A program made the translations under genes and the position numbers. From Prevotellaceae bacterium (lineage in GTDB: Bacteria; Bacteroidota; Bacteroidia; Bacteroidales; UBA932), in the NCBI GenBank assembly GCA_031257455.1, contig JAIROQ010000019.1, positions 1-9,896 on the forward strand: DNA of 9,896 nucleotides, given 5' to 3'. The notes beneath the pieces were generated by a model, which saw only the letters and a list, made by a program, of their open reading frames with translations, was not told the origin of the DNA and made no database searches. Position 1 is the stretch's first letter. Each line of letters begins with the position of its first letter. This document shows positions 1 through 5,256 of this stretch, piece by piece.

Positions 1-99
1 CTTGATGAGGCAGGAAAGAAAGCAGTCATCACATGGGGTGATGTATCGCTATGTTTCGGAAGTTACACATTTAATTATGAAACCGGAAAGAAACAGTAA
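1..99 (+). CDS. C-terminal fragment of an unidentified upstream gene
   Basis: The first reading frame is open from the window edge and stops with TAA at 97-99, giving the last 32 residues of a protein (it begins LDEAGKKAVITWGD and ends NYETGKKQ). Its composition looks like real protein, whereas the overlapping second frame over bases 2-76 (MMRQERKQSSHGVMYR) does not. For this reason I read bases 1-76 as the tail of this gene and not as an N-terminal extension of the next one. It would overlap the next gene by 23 nt, in line with the 14-nt and 1-nt overlaps that follow. I do not recognise the family. The assignment rests only on frame plausibility. Confidence 0.5.
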   Translation, partial: LDEAGKKAVITWGDVSLCFGSYTFNYETGKKQ

Positions 100-382
100 A
101 GATTGCTGGGTGTCGCCAAGTGGCCAGGTGATTTGGGTCGATTTTGCGAGGCATAGTGAAAAGGCTTATGAAATAATAGAGCAAAAGGGCTGGAGTGATG
201 ATTACAGAAAGTGGGATTTCTTAATGGAAAACAGGTATAAATATTCCTCCGATTACTTGCAAGAAGTGCGGAACTATATCCGGTATTGCGACTGGGGGGT
301 ACGCCCTCATTGGGTATTAAATCCAAGAATAACGAAGAAACAGGAACAACGAATATTCGAGATAGACCATGAAAAAGATTAA
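77..382 (+). CDS. Hypothetical phage protein, small operon gene
   Basis: About 101 residues if translation starts at the ATG at 77 (MKPERNSKDCWVSPSGQ). The frame is open back to base 2 (TTG at 2, ATG at 5 and 41), but the upstream part looks like a shadow of the previous gene. The protein is rich in aromatic residues and charge, with many Trp and Tyr, no membrane segment, no signal peptide, and a charged tail ending EIDHEKD. I do not recognise the family. Its 3' end overlaps the next gene by 14 nt, so the two are probably translationally coupled. Its place in a run of small plus-strand genes, converging on the late genes of a Mu-like phage, suggests an early or middle accessory protein. That role is inferred from position only. 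Confidence 0.7.
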   Translation: MKPERNSKDCWVSPSGQVIWVDFARHSEKAYEIIEQKGWSDDYRKWDFLMENRYKYSSDYLQEVRNYIRYCDWGVRPHWVLNPRITKKQEQRIFEIDHEKD

Positions 383-689
383 ATTAAAATTACAAATCGG
401 GCAAATCGTTATATTGAACGAAATGCTGAACTACTTATTCAATAGCCGGCGGATATTGGCAGATATGCCGTTGGAATATTATGTAATAGCGGATTTCTAC
501 CGGCGTTTCTCTCTTCGATTTATGTATATTTCAGATAAACCTTTTCAATTGCAGGTTTCGGAAGCGTATGCGCTGTGGCATATAATGGAAGTAGTGATGT
601 GGCCGGTTCCGGGCGGCGGCGGGGTGGCAACGGCTATCTTATGGCAATTGTCATCGAAATTTAATACGGGGAAAAAAGCGATAAAATAA
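369..689 (+). CDS. Hypothetical phage protein, basic N-terminus
   Basis: 106 residues starting at ATG 369, inside the end of the previous gene. The N-terminus is basic (MKKIKLKLQ), followed by hydrophobic and aromatic segments with a helical look and a glycine-rich turn (PVPGGGG) near residues 78-85. The tail is lysine-rich (NTGKKAIK). No clear transmembrane helix or catalytic motif is visible and I do not recognise the family. Its TAA stop shares one base with the ATG of the next gene (TAATG at 687-691), a typical coupled-translation junction. Codon use and spacing fit the same small-gene operon. Confidence 0.75.
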   Translation: MKKIKLKLQIGQIVILNEMLNYLFNSRRILADMPLEYYVIADFYRRFSLRFMYISDKPFQLQVSEAYALWHIMEVVMWPVPGGGGVATAILWQLSSKFNTGKKAIK

Positions 690-871
690 TGGTAAATAAA
701 AGCACGATAAAACGAGCGTTAGAAGTGCAGGATATGGTTGCCCGATATTACGAACCCGGCAGGCAGGACAGGTGCAAGTTATGGGTTTACCGTAATCATG
801 TTTTTCCGGTCTATAATATAAGTAAAGGCACGTTTTTCCGGTATTTACGAATGGATAGAAGTATGAATTAA
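689..871 (+). CDS. Hypothetical 60-residue protein, last gene of the plus-strand operon
   Basis: A 60-residue basic protein starting at the ATG overlapping the previous stop (TAATG). It begins MVNKSTIKRALEVQDMVARY and ends with a basic, aromatic-rich stretch (GTFFRYLRMDRSMN). The charge and the start resembling a short helix-turn-helix would suit a small nucleic-acid-binding protein, but no complete HTH can be shown and I do not recognise it. It is the last gene before a strong terminator and before the convergent late operon, so it closes this transcription unit. The start is well supported by the 1-nt overlap. Confidence 0.7.
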   Translation: MVNKSTIKRALEVQDMVARYYEPGRQDRCKLWVYRNHVFPVYNISKGTFFRYLRMDRSMN

Positions 872-895
872 CGCGAATTTTTTACGAATTATGCG

Positions 896-922
896 AAAGC
901 GGGATATTATCCCGCTTTTTTT
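896..922 (+). terminator. Intrinsic terminator between convergent operons
   Basis: AAAGCGGGA (896-904), a 5-nt loop TATTA, then TCCCGCTTT (910-918) form a perfect 9-bp stem, with a run of seven T at 916-922. It lies 25 nt after the last plus-strand gene. The T run overlaps the stop codon of the convergent minus-strand gene (TTA at 921-923). On the minus strand the hairpin is followed by only TTT then CG, so it is a strong plus-strand terminator and at best a weak one for the opposing operon. Confidence 0.9.
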
Positions 923-1412
923 ATGGCGTATTTATTACCAGTCCCACATTTTTCACAGGTATTCGTATTGGTTTTGCGCTTTCGTCGGCAATTTGCAAAT
1001 CAAAGAGTATTTCGTACTGTTTTATACCGTCTTCGCGCTGTACGATACGGATGGCGTTTCGGGTAAGGTTTCCGGCATTTTCCGCCGGTTTCCATCCGTG
1101 CAATGCGCGATGGAGGTCTGCCATTAAATCGACAATTTGAAAGGCTTTTTGGCGTTGTGCAGCGGGGGCGGCGTTAGAGGTGTTGCCGAGTTTCAAATTG
1201 GCTACGGTAATGCGAATTTGCGCCACTCCGGTTTGGCAGTGGTTTCCGAGGTCGTCCCATTGCACATTGTCAATATCTGCGAGCGCACAGGGGTATTTGA
1301 CGGGGTGCGACGGGGAAAAATAGTCGAGTTGTCCCCAGTTTTCGTCCACATATTTCAATGTGGGTATTTTTTCGGTTATCCGTTCGAGGATGTTTGTTAA
1401 AATTGTTTTCAT
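921..1412 (-). CDS. Probable tail-completion / tail-terminator protein
   Basis: 163 residues, starting at the ATG at 1410-1412, with 2 nt between it and the stop of the Mu G-like gene upstream. The predicted pattern is an N-terminal helix (LTNILERITEKIPTLKYVD), a central beta-rich section and a helix (RQKAFQIVDLMADLHRAL), then further strands (IRIVQREDGIKQYEILFDL). This matches the general layout of small phage tail-terminator or head-tail completion proteins, which form a ring at the neck or tail end. Its position, directly after the G-like gene and last in the minus-strand operon, fits such a role. I cannot assign a specific family from sequence alone; a Mu gp37-like or other tail-terminator fold are alternatives. 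Its stop codon lies inside the T run of the convergent terminator. Confidence 0.75.
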   Translation of the reverse strand: MKTILTNILERITEKIPTLKYVDENWGQLDYFSPSHPVKYPCALADIDNVQWDDLGNHCQTGVAQIRITVANLKLGNTSNAAPAAQRQKAFQIVDLMADLHRALHGWKPAENAGNLTRNAIRIVQREDGIKQYEILFDLQIADESAKPIRIPVKNVGLVINTP

Positions 1413-1414
1413 AA

Positions 1415-1969
1415 TTATTTATTAAATTGTTTTCTGATGCTGTTATTCAGGTCTTCTTTAACCCATTTGTCAGTAACGCGCGTTACCGCCTGTTTCACTT
1501 CGGGCGCGTTTCCGATGAACCGCCGTTCCGGGATGTTTATTTTGCTGCCGACTTTCATTAACGCCATCGCCTTCCACATTTCGGCTTCGCGACCGAGCCG
1601 CCGGTTGCGTTGTGAAGTGGAGCGTTTACCACTTTTCAGCGTTTTAACAGAGCCGGCAGCTTGACTGTATTTGTACCAAAAGAATTTTTTCATTTTGGCG
1701 GTTACGGTCAGCGTACCGCCTTCGTTGTGGATAGCCGCGTAAGGCAGCGAGGACGAAAATACTATATTATGTCCCCTGACAGTAGCGCGTAGCGAGCGGC
1801 GCAGGTGTCCGCCAATCATCAATAACGAGCCTTTGGCGTCGGTATTGCGTCGTTGTTTCCAGGGGGTAGCGAAAAAGGCTTTACGCTGAAAATTCCGGTC
1901 GAACTCGTCCGCGAGTTCCACTTTTACATCGGTGAGCAATTTTGTCATCAATTGGTCGATTTTTGCCAT
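1415..1969 (-). CDS. Mu G-like phage virion morphogenesis protein
   Basis: 184 residues. Hallmarks of the virion-morphogenesis / tail-completion family (Mu gpG, P2 gpS) are visible in order: an N-terminal helical region, a Trp-containing PWKQR segment near residue 37, a LLMIGGHLRRSL block (49-60), and the strand-turn SSSLPYAAIHNEGG (72-85), where the PYAxIHxxG pattern is the family signature. The C-terminal part is basic and variable. In Mu and P2 the family acts in tail completion and in joining the tail to the head. The start at 1969 is preceded on the coding strand by an A-rich stretch without a Shine-Dalgarno sequence. A 99-nt gap separates it from the F-like gene upstream, and that gap holds a plus-strand promoter and small RNA candidate. 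Confidence 0.88.
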   Translation of the reverse strand: MAKIDQLMTKLLTDVKVELADEFDRNFQRKAFFATPWKQRRNTDAKGSLLMIGGHLRRSLRATVRGHNIVFSSSLPYAAIHNEGGTLTVTAKMKKFFWYKYSQAAGSVKTLKSGKRSTSQRNRRLGREAEMWKAMALMKVGSKINIPERRFIGNAPEVKQAVTRVTDKWVKEDLNNSIRKQFNK

Positions 1970-1973
1970 TTTT

Positions 1974-2003
1974 TTTGTAGTTTAATTTTATTTCGTATCT
2001 TTG
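1974..2003 (+). promoter_or_regulatory. Bacteroidetes-type promoter driving the small RNA candidate
   Basis: TTTG at 1974-1977, 18 nt of spacer, then TATCTTTG at 1996-2003, an exact match to the Bacteroidetes -7 consensus TAnnTTTG with a nearly standard -33 spacing. Transcription would start around 2008-2010. It points into the gap between the F-like and G-like genes, against the direction of both. The 10-bp palindrome TTTGTACAAA (2000-2009) overlaps the -7 element and could be an operator, although the T-rich context makes chance possible. Confidence 0.65.
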
Positions 2004-2007
2004 TACA

Positions 2008-2078
2008 AAAGAATAAAGGATAAGGAATGACTGACCTGGTCTTTGAACCTAAGCTGTCGCCTCGTTCTTTATTTTTTT
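2008..2078 (+). ncRNA. Candidate structured small RNA (about 70 nt), antisense orientation
   Basis: Downstream of the near-consensus promoter, bases 2008-2021 pair with 2064-2077 to form a 14-bp helix (including G-U pairs 2011-2074, 2019-2066 and 2021-2064) that ends in seven T (2072-2078). Inside it, 2023-2025 pairs with 2060-2062 and 2028-2031 with 2056-2059, leaving an inner loop of about 24 nt (2032-2055) in which GGT/ACC may pair. The result is a compact RNA whose closing helix doubles as its own terminator. It fills the 99-nt gap between the F-like and G-like genes and overlaps the last bases of the F-like gene by about 10 nt, tail to tail. I cannot match it to a known RNA family. A 35-codon frame at 2027-2134 runs through the T tract and is an unlikely product. 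Confidence 0.5.
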
Positions 2079-3376
2079 ATTGTTTTTGTAACGGCATAAA
2101 GGTATTGATGTATTTTTTCCCTTCCATCGTTTAACTTTTCTCTTTCTTCCGCTATATTGTAGTACAATTCCCTGGTTTTATCCTTGAAATAATAGAATTT
2201 TTTAATATTATCTTTGCGTTTTTTGCTTAAATCTGCCGATTTTACAAAGGTGGATTGTATCAAGGCCGCATCTAATGTTTTGAGTTCGGTTTTATCCAAC
2301 AACCCCTTTGTGTTGTTAAAGGTATCGGAATATAGATGCTTGTTGCCTTTTTTTGTAAAGCCTATATTTATTACCTTTTCGCCTGTTTCTTTTTTCACTT
2401 CTTTTTTTAAGAGTGGTTTCATTTCGTCGAGGTGTTTTTTTCTGTCTTCCGCGGCGGCTGTTTTTTTCTTAACTTCATAATTTTTATTAATCAATGTACA
2501 GGTTTGGCACTTTTCGGACACAGGGATATTTGCCGCCAGTTCCGTCCGGTTATGTAACCGGCAGGCGGCGCATTTGGATGTCATATAGGCGTTGTTCGGC
2601 GGAAAAACCACTTTTTGTTTGCCGGAATTAAAGCGGAACATTTCCAGTTTATTTTTTCCATCGCTGCCTATCTGCGTGGTGGCGCGTTCGCCTTTTTCAA
2701 TAGCGTCTGCGCTGTTGCTTTCGGGGTATTTTCCACCGTTCACCTGTACGGTGGTGCATCGGCAATTCCAGGCGATGGGGGGCATGTACTTGTCCCAAAA
2801 GGGGTCGTTCATAGGGAGAGTGGTATCGTCCAGCATGGCGTGTTCAGCGCGCACGAGGCCGTCCTGCGCTGTCCGGTACTGTAACAGGTAAGTGTCGCCG
2901 TCGCGCTCGAAGTCCGCCCATTTTGCGGCCATTTGCGCCGAATGTACGGCAAAGTTATATTCTGCGTTCAGGTAATTTTGATTATACTGCTTGTCTATGT
3001 TTTCAACGTCGTTTAAAAAGGATTGAAATGATTTTACATGCCCTTTTTCATCGCGCAGGTGGAGGCTTCCTTCTTTTACTTCGTTATAGACTTTCATGCC
3101 GGAGAATACGAAGGTATCGTGGTCGAGGCTTTGCGCCATTTCGTATGGAATTTGATTGTCGGCAATGCCGGCGGCTACGCCGTGCTGTAATACGCGGTAA
3201 GTTTCGTCAATGAGCGACTGTACGCCCTTTTTCTGCACAATTTCGGGCTGTGCGTTTCCGGCCTGGTGCAGGTCGCGCATGGCATTTTCAAATGCCGTAT
3301 GGTCAAATTTTGGGGCATTATCGCTGTTTTTTGCCGCAAGGGCGGCACACCGGGGGCAGTCGTGCGGGCGGTACAT
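2069..3376 (-). CDS. Mu F-like minor head protein with C-terminal PBECR-like nuclease domain
   Basis: 435 residues from the ATG at 3374-3376. Residues about 1-210 are a Mu F (gp30)-like head morphogenesis domain, with helices, a tract around NAEYNFAVHSAQMAAKW, and the family signature from RAEHAMLDD (176-184) through NDPFWDKYMPP (190-200) to WNCRC (203-207). A cysteine cluster follows, CxxC at 269/272 and 290/293, which could bind zinc. After a lysine-rich linker (300-335), residues about 335-430 resemble the phage Barnase-EndoU-Colicin-RelE-like (PBECR) nuclease domains: NIGFTKKGNKHLYSDT with His347, KKFYYF near 392-397, ELYYNIAEE, and HQYLYAV. Such domains are known fused to phage head proteins. 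The coding stretch for this C-terminus (2069-2500) is visibly more AT-rich than the rest. The ATG start is doubtful: the frame stays open upstream into the portal gene, where a -1 frameshift signal lies. Confidence 0.85.
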   Translation of the reverse strand: MYRPHDCPRCAALAAKNSDNAPKFDHTAFENAMRDLHQAGNAQPEIVQKKGVQSLIDETYRVLQHGVAAGIADNQIPYEMAQSLDHDTFVFSGMKVYNEVKEGSLHLRDEKGHVKSFQSFLNDVENIDKQYNQNYLNAEYNFAVHSAQMAAKWADFERDGDTYLLQYRTAQDGLVRAEHAMLDDTTLPMNDPFWDKYMPPIAWNCRCTTVQVNGGKYPESNSADAIEKGERATTQIGSDGKNKLEMFRFNSGKQKVVFPPNNAYMTSKCAACRLHNRTELAANIPVSEKCQTCTLINKNYEVKKKTAAAEDRKKHLDEMKPLLKKEVKKETGEKVINIGFTKKGNKHLYSDTFNNTKGLLDKTELKTLDAALIQSTFVKSADLSKKRKDNIKKFYYFKDKTRELYYNIAEEREKLNDGREKIHQYLYAVTKTIKK

Positions 3377-3425
3377 TTCGGACAGCTGCCGGTGGAGTGT
3401 AGCGAAGCCGTCATTTAAGTGTTTT

Positions 3426-3460
3426 GGGGCAGTTGCCGTCGCTGCCCCTATGCGAAAAAA
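3426..3460 (-). promoter_or_regulatory. Candidate -1 programmed ribosomal frameshift signal, portal to F-like gene
   Basis: On the minus strand the portal gene ends GGT TTT TTC GCA TAG. The heptamer T TTT TTC (3460-3454) is in the correct phase for X XXY YYZ slippage. A 5-nt spacer GCATA follows (3453-3449), then GGGGCAG (3448-3442), a 9-nt loop (3441-3433) and CTGCCCC (3432-3426), a perfect 7-bp stem with six G-C pairs. After a -1 slip the next codons are CGC ATA GGG GCA, and the frame continues for 26 sense codons to the ATG at 3376 of the F-like frame. The product would be a fusion of 394 + 26 + 435 = 855 residues. A homopolymer sequencing error is the main alternative. Confidence 0.6.
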
Positions 3461-4635
3461 CCGCCCGACAGCTGCGGTGCAAGTCCCGGCGAAGCCTTGT
3501 CAGCTACGGGGATGCCGAATTTTTCAGTAATCCAGTCATTGTCCACCTCTTTATGAGGCAGGATTTCCTTTGTGAGCGTCCACAGTTTGTCCGTGTCCTC
3601 CACAGCGGAGAACCGGAAGCGGCAGGTTGTAGCGGGCAGCCACCCGATGCGGTAGAATGCCGGAATAATGACATTATTCATGTAATTTTCTGCCATCCGC
3701 TTATCCGACTCGATGAGCCGTGCGAGGATACTTATTGCCGCCTGTTCCTTGCTGAAATTACCATTTTCGGTATCCTGTCCCATAATAGCGCCGGAGATGA
3801 GCAGGCTGGTTTCGTTGTTGCAGAGCCGGATGAGATTGTTGTACACGTCGCCGTTGGTACTAACGCCTTCGGCAAATTGAAAATCTTCGGTAGTGTCAAT
3901 GATGAACCATGCGGCGGCGCCGAGTTCACGCATCATATTTTCGGCACGGTCGAGCATCCCGGCGTCTTGGGTATTGGTCTTCATGTATCGCGGGGGTATG
4001 CCGAATATCTCGCAGAGTTCCGACCAGCAGGACTGTGCAAATTTTTTGAATAAAATATGCGGCACTGCTTTATTCAATACACCCAGATGCCCGGCGTTAA
4101 ATTCCAACAGGAATTTGCCATATTCCGACGCCTGGCGATAGGGTATGTAAGTCGTAAGGGAAGTATCGGGGTAGAACCGCCCGAAGACGGGGTCAATGTT
4201 TCCACGGCGGATAAGGGTCGCCTGTTTTCCGGCATCGTTTTCGGACAGTTCGACGAGGGAAAAGCCGTAGAGTTCGCTTTCCAAGGCCATCTTTATAATG
4301 TCGGCTAACGGCGATATTTCATTCAAAGCCGCCGTCATTTTATCGTTCACTTTTCCGCCGTCATCTACCAGCTCAAAGGGCGATGAGATAGTTTGTTCGT
4401 GCCGGTTATTGATTTGCGAGGACAGCAATGCGTCGTTGGTTATATCGTCGTACAATTCCTGCAATAATACCTGTTTGGGTTCGCCCGCGAGTGTAGCTAT
4501 CCGTATGGCGTTACGCCAGTCGGCAATGTCTCTTCGTGTTTGGGAGACGGATTTGCGGACTATTTTCGGGGCAATAGTGGGGGCGTGCAGTCCGCCGGCA
4601 GTTGTTTTTTTCTTTGGAGTAACTTTTTTTTCCAT
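3448..4635 (-). CDS. Portal protein, Mu gp29-like (DUF935)
   Basis: 395 residues. The DUF935 portal family is recognisable from the N-terminal region: a basic, flexible start, then RRDIADWRNAIRIATLAGEP (34-53), helix VLLQELYDDITNDALLSSQI (56-75), and NRHEQTISSPFELVDDGG (77-94). Typical portal features follow further on (ALESELYGFSLVELSEND near 117-134, a GAIMGQDTENGNFSKEQA segment in the C-terminal half). Portals form a dodecameric ring at one capsid vertex, dock the terminase and carry DNA in and out. The length is somewhat shorter than Mu gp29. The start at 4635 lies 2 nt past the DUF1320 stop. The last codons form the slippery heptamer described separately, so a minority of ribosomes may read on into the F-like gene. 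Confidence 0.92.
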   Translation of the reverse strand: MEKKVTPKKKTTAGGLHAPTIAPKIVRKSVSQTRRDIADWRNAIRIATLAGEPKQVLLQELYDDITNDALLSSQINNRHEQTISSPFELVDDGGKVNDKMTAALNEISPLADIIKMALESELYGFSLVELSENDAGKQATLIRRGNIDPVFGRFYPDTSLTTYIPYRQASEYGKFLLEFNAGHLGVLNKAVPHILFKKFAQSCWSELCEIFGIPPRYMKTNTQDAGMLDRAENMMRELGAAAWFIIDTTEDFQFAEGVSTNGDVYNNLIRLCNNETSLLISGAIMGQDTENGNFSKEQAAISILARLIESDKRMAENYMNNVIIPAFYRIGWLPATTCRFRFSAVEDTDKLWTLTKEILPHKEVDNDWITEKFGIPVADKASPGLAPQLSGGFFA

Positions 4636-4637
4636 AA

Positions 4638-5138
4638 TTATTCGTGGTTAAATTTTGTCCGGCTTCCGGCACGGAATGGCCGGCTGGTATCCGGCGTATT
4701 TTCATCATCAGGTACAGGCGAGGGCAAACCGGAAATAAACAGTTGCGCATTGGCATATTCGCCCATACCTGCAATTTTTTCGAGGGTGGTAATGGCATTG
4801 TCGTAGCGTTCTTTGATGTGGTCGTAAATAACATCCACGTTGGACAGTTCACAGATGTTATAGGCGGCTACGCGCTTGCAGAGGCGCATGACAAAGGGGT
4901 TGCGTTCGTTGCCGGTTGCATTGAAGATGGCGTCCACATCGTATTCCTTCCACTTTTGGTATTGTTGAGGCGGGAGGCTTGTCATGTTGCGTCGCTGGTT
5001 GCTGGCTTCAAAGTATGCCCGGACTTCGGAAACAGCGGCGGCAATGCCGTCGTCAATAATGTCGTCGTCGCCTTCGGCGATTTCATTCATTTGGTACTCG
5101 TAGAGTACGGATTTCATTTCTTCGATTGTGAGGAACAT
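4638..5138 (-). CDS. DUF1320 (Mu gp36-like) head-tail connector protein
   Basis: 166 residues beginning MFLTIEEMKSVLYEYQMNEI. The acidic IAEGDDDIIDDGIAAAVSEV stretch, the AYFEA segment, a middle block with NPFVMRLCKRVAAYNICEL, a further helix (HIKERYDNAITTLEKIA), and a glycine/arginine-rich tail (FRAGSRTKFNHE) match the DUF1320 family, of which Mu gp36 is a member. These proteins are thought to sit at the head-tail interface. In Mu the gene lies after the major capsid gene, but here it is between the large terminase and portal. A 118-nt gap full of short repeats precedes it, ending in an A/CAA-rich leader that runs straight into the ATG (5136-5138), with no Shine-Dalgarno sequence. Confidence 0.85.
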   Translation of the reverse strand: MFLTIEEMKSVLYEYQMNEIAEGDDDIIDDGIAAAVSEVRAYFEASNQRRNMTSLPPQQYQKWKEYDVDAIFNATGNERNPFVMRLCKRVAAYNICELSNVDVIYDHIKERYDNAITTLEKIAGMGEYANAQLFISGLPSPVPDDENTPDTSRPFRAGSRTKFNHE

Positions 5139-5174
5139 TTGTTTAGTTGTTTAGTTGTTGAACTGTTGAGTTGT
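5139..5174 (-). repeat. CAA-rich leader repeat upstream of the DUF1320 gene
   Basis: On the coding (minus) strand, 5169-5148 is a 22-nt sequence made of CAACAGTT, CAACAACT and AAACA words, followed by ACTAAACAA and the ATG. The same 22 nt occurs on the plus strand at 9288-9309, upstream of the 9344 gene, so both copies have the same orientation relative to their downstream gene. The leader is almost free of G and should be unstructured. Confidence 0.75.
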
Positions 5175-5228
5175 AAGGTCTATAAGGTCTGTAAAGTCTG
5201 TAAAGTCTGTAAAGTCTATAAGGTCTAT
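5175..5228. repeat. Six tandem copies of a 9-bp unit
   Basis: Six uninterrupted units of consensus AARGTCTRT begin at 5175, 5184, 5193, 5202, 5211 and 5220. They differ only at the third base (A or G) and eighth base (A or G), with a symmetric arrangement: outer copies G/A, inner copies A/G. They lie between the large terminase stop (5257) and the DUF1320 start (5138). The period is a multiple of three, but no real gene is in this gap. Bases 5229-5256 hold nothing else that I recognise. Confidence 0.9.
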
Positions 5229-5256
5229 GTTCTAAAAGTCACTGTTCACTGTTGAT

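Noticed and set aside
2027..2134. 35-codon plus-strand frame within the small RNA candidate
   Set aside because: It runs through the seven-T tract and into antisense of the F-like gene; Phe/Tyr-rich composition is that of a shadow.
3175..3414. 79-codon minus-strand frame starting at the ATG at 3414, with a CPKC motif
   Set aside because: Out of frame with the F-like protein, which has its own CPRC in the same place; composition rich in Thr/Pro/Arg as in shadows.
3424..4053. 209-codon open frame on the plus strand inside the portal gene
   Set aside because: It is antisense to the well-supported DUF935 portal and its translation has no recognisable family pattern.
5175..5228. CRISPR-like array
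   Set aside because: Units are 9 bp with no spacers and no cas genes nearby.
4644..5255. 203-codon plus-strand frame across the DUF1320 gene and repeats
   Set aside because: A shadow of DUF1320; its KVC/KVY run is just the translated 9-bp repeat.
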